Source: Mesorhizobium sp. BR1-1-16 (GTDB lineage Bacteria; Pseudomonadota; Alphaproteobacteria; Rhizobiales; Kaistiaceae). Taken from it: a stretch of 64,000 nucleotides of DNA. Positions 37,254 to 46,168 of the stretch are shown in pieces. The stretch spans positions 62,001 to 126,000 of the forward strand of contig NZ_JAIUIE010000002.1 of assembly GCF_020165495.1 (NCBI RefSeq), written 5' to 3'. Under the pieces are notes generated by a model. It did no database searches. It had not been told where the DNA came from and was given only the letters and a program-made list of their open reading frames with translations. The position numbers were made by a program, and so were the translations under genes. Each line of letters opens with the position of its first letter. Position 1 is the first letter of the stretch.

Positions 37254-37985
37254 TCAATCGCCGAGGCCCGCAAGGCGCCCGGGCAGGGACTTTCGTCGTG
37301 GCGGCGCCCATCCGCCGATCTTCGACGTGGCGAGCCCGAGGGAAACCAGGCTTTCGATGAGGCGCACGGCCGCCGAGACGCCTTCGATGACCGGCAGGCC
37401 GTGCTCACCCGACAGCGAGCGGGCAAGATCGGCGAGCCCCGCCGTGCCGAGGACGATCGCGTCGGATCGGTCCTCGCGGATGGCGCGATCGATTTCGGCC
37501 GAGATGCGGTCGCGCGCCGCGGAATGCGGATCATCGAGCGAATGCAGCGAGATCTCGGCGACGCGCACCCGCGCGCAGCGGCCGCCGAAGCCATAGCGGA
37601 CGAGATTGTGCTCGATCAGCGGCACCGTGCGCACATGCGTGGTGATCACAGTGAAGCGTCCAGCGACGAGGCTCGCGAGATGGAAAGCCGCCTCGCCGAT
37701 GCCGATGACCGGCGCGCGCGCGAGCGAGCGGGCAGCGTCGAGGCCGGGATCATCGAAGGCGGCGATGACGTGTCCCGAGACACCGTCGCTCTCTCCCCGC
37801 GCGACCTGCTCGACGAGCCCGGCAAGCGCCAGGGCCGCCTCGACCGGGCCCTCGATCGAGGCCGGTGCATCCTCGGCCGAAACGGCGATGATCTCGGTGC
37901 CCGCTGAGGCGAAGGCGCGGCCTGCCGCCGCGATCCGTGCCGTGGTGCCGGGCGCGCTGCCTGGATTGATGATCTGAATGCGCAT
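37254..37985 (-). CDS. Asp/Glu-hydantoin racemase family protein lacking both catalytic cysteines
   Basis: A 243-residue protein with the fold of hydantoin racemase: N-terminal MRIQIINPGSAPGTT, VIGIGEAAFHLASL, and EISLHSLDDP. In active enzymes Cys76 (in a CF-DPGLDA block) and Cys181 (in an LGCAG block) abstract and donate the proton. Here the blocks read VIAAFDDPGLDA (A76) and VLGTAGLADLA (T181). It is therefore unlikely to racemise by the two-base cysteine mechanism. It is the last gene of an ABC importer operon, 8 bases after a permease. It may be a divergent isomerase, a decarboxylase-like enzyme, or a binding/regulatory protein. Confidence 0.78.
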   Translation of the reverse strand: MRIQIINPGSAPGTTARIAAAGRAFASAGTEIIAVSAEDAPASIEGPVEAALALAGLVEQVARGESDGVSGHVIAAFDDPGLDAARSLARAPVIGIGEAAFHLASLVAGRFTVITTHVRTVPLIEHNLVRYGFGGRCARVRVAEISLHSLDDPHSAARDRISAEIDRAIREDRSDAIVLGTAGLADLARSLSGEHGLPVIEGVSAAVRLIESLVSLGLATSKIGGWAPPRRKSLPGRLAGLGD

Positions 37986-37993
37986 GAAGGGCG

Positions 37994-38950
37994 TTATACG
38001 CCCCGGCCGGCGTCCGATCCATGCCGGCGACGGCGAGCCTGCACGATCAGCAGCGTCAGGATGGCGGTGCCGATGACGGCGAAGGAAACCGCCGTCGTCA
38101 CGGTGCCAAGCGCATAGATCACCGGCGTCGTCACGGTCGTGGTGAGGCCGCGCAAGGTCAGCGGCAGCGTGTTGGCCGAGCCGACCGCCTGGCTCGATCG
38201 AGCGATCTCGTCCCAGGACAGGGTAAATCCGAACAGCGCGACGCCGATCAGCGAGGGCAGGATCATCGGCAGCACCACGAAGCGGAAGGTCTGCCAGGGC
38301 GAGGCGCCGAGGTCGCGCGCGGCTTCCTCATAGGCCGGATTGAAGCGGTTGAAGACGGCGAACATGATCAGGAGGCCGAAAGGCAGCGTCCATGTCAGAT
38401 GCGCGCCAAGGCCCGACGTAAAAAGGCCCATCAGTGTCTGGAAATTGTCCTGGATCGACGAGCCGATGAAGCCGAGGAAATTGGTCCAGGCCGTCGGGTT
38501 TTCGATGTCGACATAGTTCTCGACGAGGCTGTCGCCCCAGCCGGTGATCGTCTGGTTGAAGAGCTGGAATTCGAGCGCGATGCCGAGCGAAACGACGATC
38601 GACGGCAGGATCAGGCTGGCGATGGCGGTGAAGAACAGCGCGTCCTGGCCACGGAACCGGCGGCGGAAGGCATAGCCGCCGAGGATCGAGATCACCACGG
38701 TGATAATCGTTACCACGATGCCAAGCTTCAGCGAATTCGACAGCGCATCGACGACATTGGGCACGCCGATGCCGGCCCAGAGGTTGTGGAACCAGTGCAG
38801 CGAGACGCCATTCATCGGAAACGTCATGCCGCCGCTCGGGCCCTGGAACGACAACACCAGAATGGTGATGGTCGGGCCGTAGAGAAACAGCACATAGAGC
38901 GCGAACACCGCCGAGAGGATATAGAAGGCGCGCGAGCGTGTTTCGGTCAT
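37994..38950 (-). CDS. ABC transporter permease (PotC-like)
   Basis: A 318-residue inner-membrane permease with about six helices (AFYILSAVFALYVLFLYGPT first). The EAA loop is YEEAARDLGASPWQTFRFV near residues 206-224, typical of the spermidine/putrescine class. Its N-terminal periplasmic loop contains FPMNGVSLHWFHNLW, a PotC-type stretch, and it has a longer middle loop (residues ~120-170). It is 3 bases downstream of the PotB-like permease gene. The substrate is unknown. Confidence 0.87.
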   Translation of the reverse strand: MTETRSRAFYILSAVFALYVLFLYGPTITILVLSFQGPSGGMTFPMNGVSLHWFHNLWAGIGVPNVVDALSNSLKLGIVVTIITVVISILGGYAFRRRFRGQDALFFTAIASLILPSIVVSLGIALEFQLFNQTITGWGDSLVENYVDIENPTAWTNFLGFIGSSIQDNFQTLMGLFTSGLGAHLTWTLPFGLLIMFAVFNRFNPAYEEAARDLGASPWQTFRFVVLPMILPSLIGVALFGFTLSWDEIARSSQAVGSANTLPLTLRGLTTTVTTPVIYALGTVTTAVSFAVIGTAILTLLIVQARRRRHGSDAGRGV

Positions 38951-38953
38951 CGC

Positions 38954-39835
38954 TCAGAGCTCCTTGCGGATGTCGACGAAGCGCAGCAGCGTCCAGATGA
39001 TCATCAGCACCGCCGCGAGAAGGACGATCGCATTGGCGGCGGCGATCGGGAATTGCAGCGCCGTGATTTGCGTCTCGATGACCTTGCCCGCCGAGGCGAT
39101 CTGCTGGCCGCCCATCAGGCCGATGGAGATGAAATCGCCCATCACCACGGTGATGACGAAGATCGAGCCGATCGCGATGCCGGTCTTCGACAGCGGCACG
39201 ATGACGTTCCAGATCGTCTGCCAGGCGCTGGCGCCGTTGTCATAGGCGGCCTCGATCAATGACTTGTCGATGCGCGACATCGAATTAAGGATCGGCACGA
39301 TCATGAAGACCGTGTTGATGTGCACCAGCGACAGCGTCACCGAGAAGCTCGAATAGAGCAGCCAGTCGACCGGCTCATGGGTGATGCCGGCGCCCATCAG
39401 CGCCTGGTTGACGAGGCCGTTGCGGCCGAGCAGCGGAATCCACGAGATCATCCGGATGACGTTCGACGTCCAGAACGGGATCGTCGTCAGCAGCGCCAGC
39501 ACGATCCGTGTCGTCGGGGACTTGATCTCGAACACGAGGTAATAGGCGATGGTGAAGCCGAGCACGAGCGTGATCAGCCAGACCATGAGGCAGAATTTCA
39601 GCGTCGAGAGATAGGTGCGGAAGGTCGTGCAGAGGTCCGGCAGGCTGTCGATGCACTTGTCGAAGGCGCTGGCATAGTTGTCGCCGACAAGGGCCGGTTC
39701 GATCGAATAGCCGGTATAGGTCCAGAAGCTCACCATGAAGGTGATGGCGAGCGGCAGGACGAAGAAGACGAGGAACACGATCGCAAGGGGCGCGGCCTGC
39801 CAGTAAGGCGTCCAGCGCGATTTCTCATCCAGCAT
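38954..39835 (-). CDS. ABC transporter permease (PotB-like)
   Basis: A 293-residue inner-membrane permease (PLAIVFLVFFVLPLAITFMVSF is the first helix; the loop IEAAYDNGASAWQTIWNV carries the EAA motif). The start at 39835 (MLDEKSRW) is chosen from the position of the first helix; the frame is open to 39949 but that would add 38 Arg/Pro-rich residues. It forms a heterodimer with the PotC-like subunit. It lies 89 bases downstream of the binding-protein gene. Confidence 0.87.
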   Translation of the reverse strand: MLDEKSRWTPYWQAAPLAIVFLVFFVLPLAITFMVSFWTYTGYSIEPALVGDNYASAFDKCIDSLPDLCTTFRTYLSTLKFCLMVWLITLVLGFTIAYYLVFEIKSPTTRIVLALLTTIPFWTSNVIRMISWIPLLGRNGLVNQALMGAGITHEPVDWLLYSSFSVTLSLVHINTVFMIVPILNSMSRIDKSLIEAAYDNGASAWQTIWNVIVPLSKTGIAIGSIFVITVVMGDFISIGLMGGQQIASAGKVIETQITALQFPIAAANAIVLLAAVLMIIWTLLRFVDIRKEL

Positions 39836-39924
39836 GGGGCGAGGCTCTCCGTCCGTCGGCGCGGGCGTCGAGCGCCCGGGGAGGCGCCGGCGGGGTTGGC
39901 CCGCCGGCGGGATCGTTCGGCCGA

Positions 39925-41205
39925 TTAGGCGGCGATGAACTCGTTCCACTTCTGGATCATGTAGGCGTTCTCATCCATGATCGAGTTCCAGCAGGCGACC
40001 GCGCCCATGCGCGTGTTGTAGGAGCCGCCGTCGCGGACCGTGCCGGCCTTTTCGAGCAGGCCGCCATCGGGACCCATGATGTCCTTCTCGGCCGGCTTGC
40101 CTTCCATCCAGAAGGCCCATTCGTAGGGCTGCATGTTCTCCTTCGCCGTCTCCAGCACAGCGGCATAGTAGCCCTGGCGATTGAGATAGGCGCCGGCCCA
40201 GCCCGACAGGAACCAGTTGATGAATTCATAGGCCGCGTCGAGCTTCTTGCCCTTCAGCGTCTTCGGCAGGCCGAAGCCCGAAGCCCAGGCGCGATAGCCC
40301 TCCTTCAGCGGCTGGAACGTGCAGGGAATTCCCTTGAGGCGCACGGCGGTGACGGCCGGCGACCACATCGACTGGATGACCGTCTCGCCCGAGGCCATCA
40401 GGTTGACGCTCTCGTTGAAGTCGGTCCAGAAGGCGCGGAACTGGCCGGCCTTCTTGGCCTCGATCAGGGTGGCGATCGTCTTGTCGATCTCCTCCTTGGT
40501 CATGTTGCCCTTGTCGCCATACTGCACCTTGCCCATCGCCTCGTTGACCATGGCAGCGTCCATGATGCCGATCGAGGGGATGTTGAGGATGGCGGCCTTG
40601 CCCTTGAATTCAGGGTTGAGCAGCTCGGCCCAGCTTTCGATCGGGCGCTTGATCAGGTCAGGGCGGATGCCGAGCGTGTCGGCATTATAGGTGGTCGGGA
40701 TCAGCGTGATCCACTCGGTCGGCTCCTTGGCGAATTCCTTGCCGCGCTGCTTCTCGAGGTAGAACACCTTGTGCGGCGCCGTGCCCTGGTCGCCAATCTT
40801 CTTGCCGTCGACTTCGCCCTTGGTCATTGCGGTGGCGAGCTTGTCGACCAGCTTCACCTTCTTGGCGTCGATCCCCATCAGGTTGCCAGAGGGAATGAGG
40901 TTGCGCAGGCTGAAATACTCGGTGTCGACGAGGTCGAACGAATCCGGCTGCGTGATGATGCGCTTCGTCACGTCGTCGGTGGTGACGGTCACATATTCGA
41001 TGTTGATGCCGGTGATTTCCTTCGCCTTGGCGGCGATGGCCGGCGACTGGTTGGTCGCCGTCGAGAGATAGCGCAGCGTGATCGGCTCGTCGGCATGCAC
41101 GGCGGGGAAGCCGGTGACGACTTGCGTGCCGATGAAGCCGGCGGTGATGGCCGAGCCCTTCAGCAGCGTGCGGCGTGACATCCCGCCGTTATCGGTCTTC
41201 TTCAT
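39925..41205 (-). CDS. Tat-exported extracellular solute-binding protein (PotD/spermidine-putrescine class)
   Basis: A 426-residue periplasmic binding protein. The N-terminus has a twin-arginine signal (MSRRTLLKGSAITAGFIGTQ) and probable cleavage after FPAVHA. The mature part follows the PotD pattern (YLSTATNQSPAIAAKAKEIT, then FDLVDTEYFSLRNLIPSG). AGGAGAG precedes the ATG. It lies between the ATPase and permease genes of one operon. PotD-class binders carry polyamines but also other amines, carboxylates and phosphonates. The neighbouring racemase-like and pyrimidine genes suggest a nitrogenous ring or carbamoyl compound; this is inference. Confidence 0.87.
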   Translation of the reverse strand: MKKTDNGGMSRRTLLKGSAITAGFIGTQVVTGFPAVHADEPITLRYLSTATNQSPAIAAKAKEITGINIEYVTVTTDDVTKRIITQPDSFDLVDTEYFSLRNLIPSGNLMGIDAKKVKLVDKLATAMTKGEVDGKKIGDQGTAPHKVFYLEKQRGKEFAKEPTEWITLIPTTYNADTLGIRPDLIKRPIESWAELLNPEFKGKAAILNIPSIGIMDAAMVNEAMGKVQYGDKGNMTKEEIDKTIATLIEAKKAGQFRAFWTDFNESVNLMASGETVIQSMWSPAVTAVRLKGIPCTFQPLKEGYRAWASGFGLPKTLKGKKLDAAYEFINWFLSGWAGAYLNRQGYYAAVLETAKENMQPYEWAFWMEGKPAEKDIMGPDGGLLEKAGTVRDGGSYNTRMGAVACWNSIMDENAYMIQKWNEFIAA

Positions 41206-41236
41206 GGGGCACTCTCCTCTGGTGGAAACATTGCCG

Positions 41237-42217
41237 CTAGGCGGCGAGCTCGTGGATATCGGCCGGGTCCCAATGGACCTTGACCGCCTCGCCAGCCTCG
41301 AACGGGCGGCTGTAGAAGATGCGTTCCGGAACGATCGCCATCATCTCGACGCCGGTTTCGGTGGCGAGGCTGACATGGACGGCGATGCCCTGATATTCGA
41401 CGTCGCGCACCACCGCCGGCGTGCCGTGGCCGCCGCTCGAAAGCTGCAGCCGGTCGGAGCGGATGCTGAGCTTGCGGCCGTCTTCCGGGATGATGTTGTG
41501 GCCGCCGATGAAGCGGGCGACGAACTCGGTCGCCGGCGCGTTGAAGATGTCGCGCGGGGCGCCGGCCTGCTCGATGCGCCCGTTGTTCATGATGATGACG
41601 AGGTCGGCGAGCGCCATCGCCTCTTCCTGGCTGTGCGTCACATGGATGAACGAGATGCCGAGTTCGCGCTGGAAGCGCTTGAGCTCGGCGCGGACGCGAA
41701 CCTTGAGGAATGGATCGAGCGCGGAAAGCGGCTCGTCGAGCAGCAGGATCTGCGGGTCGGTCACGAGCGCGCGGGCAAGTGCGACGCGCTGCTGCTGGCC
41801 ACCGGACAATTGGCTCGGCAGGCGCGCCTGATAGCGCTCCATGTCGACCATCTTGAGCGCTTCGGTCGCGCGGATCGAGCGGTCGACCTTGTTCGAGCCC
41901 TTCATGCGCAGGGGGAAGGCAACATTGTCGCGCGCCGAGAGATGGGGAAACAGCGCATAGGACTGGAACATCATCGCCGTGCCGCGCTTGGCCGGCGGCA
42001 GGTCGTTGACGACCTCGGGGCCGAGCACGATATCGCCGTCCGAAACGCTCTCATGGCCTGCGATCATGCGCAGCGTGGATGACTTGCCGCAGCCGGATGG
42101 GCCGAGCAGGCAGCAATAGGTGCCAGCCTTGATCTTGAGATCGATGCTGTCGACAGCGGTCGTCTCACCGTAGCGCTTGGTGACGGAAGCGAGTTCCAGA
42201 TCGGCGGGTCTTGCCAT
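41237..42217 (-). CDS. ABC transporter ATP-binding protein (PotA-like)
   Basis: A 326-residue ATPase: Walker [10 protein letters not shown] at 39-47, Q-loop MFQSYALFPH, signature LSGGQQQ at 137-143, Walker B LLLDEP at 158-163, switch HVTHSQ, and a C-terminal TOBE domain. ATG 42217 is used; a longer open frame runs to 42955 but overlaps the divergent GntR gene. It is the first gene of the importer operon ATPase - binding protein - permeases - racemase-like, divergent from the GntR gene. Confidence 0.9.
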   Translation of the reverse strand: MARPADLELASVTKRYGETTAVDSIDLKIKAGTYCCLLGPSGCGKSSTLRMIAGHESVSDGDIVLGPEVVNDLPPAKRGTAMMFQSYALFPHLSARDNVAFPLRMKGSNKVDRSIRATEALKMVDMERYQARLPSQLSGGQQQRVALARALVTDPQILLLDEPLSALDPFLKVRVRAELKRFQRELGISFIHVTHSQEEAMALADLVIIMNNGRIEQAGAPRDIFNAPATEFVARFIGGHNIIPEDGRKLSIRSDRLQLSSGGHGTPAVVRDVEYQGIAVHVSLATETGVEMMAIVPERIFYSRPFEAGEAVKVHWDPADIHELAA

Positions 42218-42380
42218 CGTGGTCTCCGTTGGGGCCACGTTTCTGATCGCAAGTCGTGTGCCAAGCCGCTCCGCCGCGCCGCCTATGCGAAAAAAGCGTT
42301 GCCGCAGCGGGATTTGCACGCCCGGCGAGCGCGTGGCTCCTCCCTGAGCTGCTTTCGTTTGCATGCACAAAGATTCAGCG

Positions 42381-42414
42381 TTGAAGACGATGAATTGCCT
42401 CAATCGTATACGAT
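42381..42414 (+). promoter_or_regulatory. GntR-type operator and promoter in the divergent region
   Basis: A perfect 12-base palindrome ATCGTATACGAT at 42403-42414 fits FCD-class GntR operators (core TNGTATACNA). A promoter -35 TTGAAG (42381-42386), 18-base spacer, -10 CGTATA (42405-42410) has its -10 within the palindrome, which would give autorepression of gntR. The importer operon starts 186 bases away on the other side, so one site could control both. Confidence 0.65.
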
Positions 42415-42505
42415 CGCGGTCTTTGCGCTCCGCGTGGGCTCCTTTACTCTCGGGTTTGTGGTTCGGCGGAGGGATCTTCCGGCGCCGACCCGGGAAAAGG
42501 CGACG

Positions 42506-43246
42506 ATGCCGAGCGACGAGCGCGTGGCTTCCTTCTCCGCGATGGAGCTCCGTGTGCCGCTGCGCAGTGCGCGGGCGGCGATCGTCTATCGCGAGTTGCT
42601 CGCGGCCATCCTCGATCACCGTCTCACGCCGGGAACGCGCCTGCCCGAGGACGAGATCGGCGCCGTTTATGGAGCCAGCCGCACGATCGTCCGGTCCGCG
42701 CTCGAAGCGCTGTCGCATGAGGGTGTCGTTCATATCGAGCCCAATCGCGGCGCCATGGTCGCGCAGCCGACCGTCGCAGAGGCACGCAGCGTGTTCGAGG
42801 CGCGGCAGCTCATCGAGCCGCGCGTCGCGAGCGCCGCAGCAGCGCGCGCCACCCCGGCCCAGATCAAAGCGCTCGCTGCAGAGGTCGAGGCTGAACACCG
42901 GGCCCTGCATGACGGCGATCATCGCCGGGCGATCGTCCTCTCCGGCAGCTTCCATATCCTGATCGGGGAGATCGCCGGCCAGCCGGTCTTTGCCGGCTTC
43001 GTGCGCGAACTCGTCGCCCGCTCGTCATTGATCATCTCGCTCTACTGGCGGCGGAAGGAAGCGACCTGCGCCACTCCCGCACATGGCGCGCTGATCGCTG
43101 CGCTGGCCGCCGGCGATGCAGCCGGCGCGGCGGCGCTGATGGAGGCGCATATCGCCGATCTTCTCGAGGGGCTCGACCTCGTCGAGCGTCCGGCCATGCC
43201 GGCTTCCCTCGCCAAGCTTCTGGTCGCCGAGCCTGCTGCTCGTTGA
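42506..43246 (+). CDS. GntR family transcriptional regulator (FCD domain)
   Basis: A 246-residue regulator with an N-terminal winged helix (YRELLAAILDHRLTPGTRLP, then SRTIVRSALEALSHEGVVHI) at about residues 28-92, and an all-helical FCD effector domain from ~100 with the metal-ligand type residues in FEARQLIEPRVA and FHILIGEIAG. ATG 42506 is chosen because upstream codons (to 42299) cross the operator. It is divergent from the importer operon and 220 bases from preT. FCD regulators often sense organic acids. It probably controls the importer and perhaps preTA. Confidence 0.85.
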   Translation: MPSDERVASFSAMELRVPLRSARAAIVYRELLAAILDHRLTPGTRLPEDEIGAVYGASRTIVRSALEALSHEGVVHIEPNRGAMVAQPTVAEARSVFEARQLIEPRVASAAAARATPAQIKALAAEVEAEHRALHDGDHRRAIVLSGSFHILIGEIAGQPVFAGFVRELVARSSLIISLYWRRKEATCATPAHGALIAALAAGDAAGAAALMEAHIADLLEGLDLVERPAMPASLAKLLVAEPAAR

Positions 43247-43364
43247 GGCTTCGGTGCGGGCCGCCAAGCGCCGCCCATACTGCCTCAAGGCAGTTCATGC
43301 CAAATTTTCGATCATTCGCAGATTGGAACTGCTCGAATACACGCCTTGACGACCGATCTGGAAT

Positions 43365-43380
43365 TTGTCCAAATGATCAA
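43365..43380. promoter_or_regulatory. Candidate RutR operator upstream of preT
   Basis: TTGTCCA-AA-TGATCAA matches the RutR palindrome TTGACCA-N2-TGGTCAA except for one base in each arm. It lies 86 bases before the preT ATG. A RutR homologue is encoded in this window (47932-48609). Activity is inferred from the consensus only. Confidence 0.6.
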
Positions 43381-43465
43381 GAGTTTCCGGCAGGCGCGAC
43401 GCCTCACAAGAAGGCGCGCCAGTCCGGGCCAGGGATCGGCCGAGGGGCCGCGAGGGAGAGTGATC

Positions 43466-44818
43466 ATGGCGACCAGAGCGCCGGACATCGCTGCGGGCCG
43501 TTTGTCGCCCGAGCAATATGCCGTCAATTTCAGTGACATCCATCCTCCGCTCAGCCGCCATGAGGCGCTGGTCGAGGCGGATCGCTGCTATTTCTGCTAT
43601 GATGCGCCCTGCGTGAAGGCGTGTCCGACCACCATCGACATCCCGCTCTTCATCCGTCAGATCCTGACCGACAATCCGATCGGCTCGGCCGAGACGATCC
43701 TGTCGCAGAACATTCTCGGCGGCATGTGCGCCCGTGTCTGCCCGACCGAAACGCTGTGCGAGGAAGCTTGCGTCCGCGAGGCGGCGGAGGGCAAGCCGGT
43801 CAAGATCGGCCTGTTGCAGCGCTATGCCACCGATACTCTGATGGACGAAGTGGGCGAGCAGCCTTTCGAGCGCGCGGCGCCGACTGGCAAGCGCGTCGCC
43901 GTCGTTGGCGGCGGTCCTGCGGGCCTTGCCGCGGCGCACCGCCTCGCCATGCATGGTCATGACGTCGTCATCTATGATGCGCGCCAGAAAGCCGGTGGCC
44001 TCAACGAATACGGTATCGCCGCCTACAAGGCGCCCGATGATTTCGCGCAGGACGAGGTCGAGTTCGTCCTTTCAATCGGCGGCATCACCGTCGAACACGG
44101 CAAGGCGCTCGGCCGCGACGTCCAGCTCGGTGATCTCCGCGGCGCCTATGATGCCGTGTTCCTCGGGATGGGCCTTGCGGGCGTCAATGCGCTGGCGCTT
44201 GAGGACGAGGCTCTGCCCGGTGTCGCTGACGCCGTCGGCTATATCGCGGATCTCCGCCAGGCCGAGGATCTCGGCGCGCTGCCAGTCGGCGGCCGCGTGG
44301 TGGTGATCGGCGGCGGCATGACGGCCGTCGACGTCGCGGTGCAGTCGAAGCGGCTCGGCGCCCGCGAAGTGACCATGGTCTATCGGCGCGGGGCGGAGAA
44401 GATGGGTGCCTCGCTCTATGAGCAGGAGCTGGCCGCCACGAGCGGCGTCGTGATCCGCACCCATGCGAAGCCGCTGCGGCTGGTAGTGGAGGATGGCCGC
44501 GTCGTTGGCATTGTCTTCGAGGAGACGGCCGAGCAGGACGGACGTCTGGTCGGTACCGGCGCAACGTTCGAACTGCCCGCCGACATGGTATTCAAGGCGA
44601 TCGGCCAGATCCTGGTGCCGGCCGCGCTCAACGGGTCGGCTGAGACGATCGGGCTTGACGGCGGCAAGATCCGCGTCGATGCCGAGCGCCGCACGACGCT
44701 TTCCGGCGTTTGGGCGGGCGGCGATTGCGCGGCAACCGGTGAGGACCTCACCGTTGCCGCCGTCGCCGATGGTCGCATCGCCGCTGAATCCATTCATCGC
44801 GCCTTGAGCGCGGGCTGA
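43466..44818 (+). CDS. preT: NAD-dependent dihydropyrimidine dehydrogenase subunit PreT
   Basis: A 450-residue FAD/Fe-S protein that feeds electrons from NADH to PreA, reducing uracil and thymine to dihydropyrimidines. N-terminal cysteines form two [4Fe-4S] sites (CYFCYDAPCVKACPTTIDIP and GGMCARVCPTETLCEEAC). An FAD motif VAVVGGGPAGLAAAHRLA near residue 150, a NAD(P) motif VVVIGGGMTAVDVAVQ and a C-terminal WAGGDCAATGEDLTV follow. ATG 43466 has GAGGGAGAG ahead; an in-frame ATG at 43346 would span the RutR-like box. preA follows after 14 bases. Confidence 0.9.
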   Translation: MATRAPDIAAGRLSPEQYAVNFSDIHPPLSRHEALVEADRCYFCYDAPCVKACPTTIDIPLFIRQILTDNPIGSAETILSQNILGGMCARVCPTETLCEEACVREAAEGKPVKIGLLQRYATDTLMDEVGEQPFERAAPTGKRVAVVGGGPAGLAAAHRLAMHGHDVVIYDARQKAGGLNEYGIAAYKAPDDFAQDEVEFVLSIGGITVEHGKALGRDVQLGDLRGAYDAVFLGMGLAGVNALALEDEALPGVADAVGYIADLRQAEDLGALPVGGRVVVIGGGMTAVDVAVQSKRLGAREVTMVYRRGAEKMGASLYEQELAATSGVVIRTHAKPLRLVVEDGRVVGIVFEETAEQDGRLVGTGATFELPADMVFKAIGQILVPAALNGSAETIGLDGGKIRVDAERRTTLSGVWAGGDCAATGEDLTVAAVADGRIAAESIHRALSAG

Positions 44819-44832
44819 GGGAAGGCATCGCT

Positions 44833-46155
44833 ATGGCCAATCTCGCGTCGAATTTCATCGGCATCAAATCGCCGAACCCGTTCTGGCTCGCATCGGCGCC
44901 GCCGACCGACAAGGCCTACAATGTCGTCCGCGCGTTCAAGGATGGCTGGGGCGGCGTCGTCTGGAAGACGCTCGGCACTGATCCGCCGGTGGTCAATGTG
45001 TCCGGCCCCCGCTATGGCGCGATCCATTCGAATGACCGCCGCCTGATCGGCCTCAACAATATCGAGTTGATCACCGACCGGCCGCTCGAGATCAATCTCC
45101 GCGAAATCAAGGAAGTGAAGCGCGATTGGCCCGACCGCGCGCTCGTCGTCTCGCTGATGGTGCCCTGCGAGGAGCAGTACTGGAAGGATATCCTCGCCAA
45201 GGTCGAGGAGACCGAATGCGACGGCGTCGAGCTGAATTTCGGCTGCCCGCATGGCATGTCCGAGCGCGGTATGGGCGCCTCGGTCGGCCAAGTGCCTGAA
45301 TATGTCGAGATGGTCACGCGCTGGTGCAAGCAGCACAGCCGCATGCCGGTCATCGTGAAGCTGACGCCGAATATATCCGACATCCGCCAGCCGGCCCGCG
45401 CCGCCAAGCGCGGCGGCGCCGATGCCGTCTCGCTGATCAACACCATTTCCTCGATCATCGGCGTCGATATCGACACCTTCTCGCCGCTGCCCTCGATCGA
45501 TGGCAAGGGCAGCCATGGCGGCTATTGCGGTCCGGCGGTGAAGCCGATCGCCCTCAACATGACCGCCGAGATCGCCCGCGACGCCGAGACGCGCGGCCTG
45601 CCGATCTCAGGCATCGGCGGCGTGACGACGTGGCGCGACGCAGTCGAGTTCATGGCGCTCGGCGCCGGCAATGTGCAGGTCTGCACCGCGGCCATGACCT
45701 ACGGCTTCCGCATCGTGCAGGAGATGATCACCGGCCTCTCCGAATATATGGACAGCCACGGCTTCACGTCCGTCGACGAGATTACCGGCCGCGCCGTCGG
45801 CAATGTCACCGACTGGCAGTATCTCAACCTCAACTACGTCGCCAAGGCGAAGATCGACCAGGATCTCTGCATCAAGTGCGGCCGCTGCCATATCGCCTGC
45901 GAGGACACCTCGCACCAGGCCATCACGTCGATGGTCGACGGCATCAGGCATTTCGAGGTCATCGACGCCGAATGCGTCGGCTGCAATCTCTGCGTCAATG
46001 TCTGCCCGGTGCAGGACTGCATCACGATGGAGGAGATGGTCGCCGGCACCGATCCGCGCACCGGTTTCCCGGTCACCGGCGAATATGCCAACTGGACGAC
46101 GCACAAGAACAACCCAATGGCCAAGCCCGCCGTGGTCGCGGAACCTGCCGAGTAA
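44833..46155 (+). CDS. preA: NAD-dependent dihydropyrimidine dehydrogenase subunit PreA
   Basis: A 440-residue subunit with an FMN TIM barrel of the dihydroorotate-dehydrogenase type (NPFWLASAPPTD at the start; the substrate loop ELNFGCPHGMSERGMG; the active-site Cys in this loop), and a C-terminal 2x[4Fe-4S] ferredoxin domain (CIKCGRCHIACED and CVGCNLCVNVCPVQDC). It reduces uracil/thymine to the 5,6-dihydro forms, the first step of reductive pyrimidine catabolism. The next enzymes (dihydropyrimidinase, beta-ureidopropionase) are not in this window. It ends 13 bases from the convergent araC-type gene. Confidence 0.93.
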   Translation: MANLASNFIGIKSPNPFWLASAPPTDKAYNVVRAFKDGWGGVVWKTLGTDPPVVNVSGPRYGAIHSNDRRLIGLNNIELITDRPLEINLREIKEVKRDWPDRALVVSLMVPCEEQYWKDILAKVEETECDGVELNFGCPHGMSERGMGASVGQVPEYVEMVTRWCKQHSRMPVIVKLTPNISDIRQPARAAKRGGADAVSLINTISSIIGVDIDTFSPLPSIDGKGSHGGYCGPAVKPIALNMTAEIARDAETRGLPISGIGGVTTWRDAVEFMALGAGNVQVCTAAMTYGFRIVQEMITGLSEYMDSHGFTSVDEITGRAVGNVTDWQYLNLNYVAKAKIDQDLCIKCGRCHIACEDTSHQAITSMVDGIRHFEVIDAECVGCNLCVNVCPVQDCITMEEMVAGTDPRTGFPVTGEYANWTTHKNNPMAKPAVVAEPAE

Positions 46156-46168
46156 GCCGGTCGTCGGA

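Noticed and set aside
41237-42955. Long form of the PotA-like ATPase starting near 42955
   Set aside because: The extra N-terminal part has no domain and overlaps the divergent GntR gene and its operator. ATG 42215-42217 precedes the normal ATPase start.
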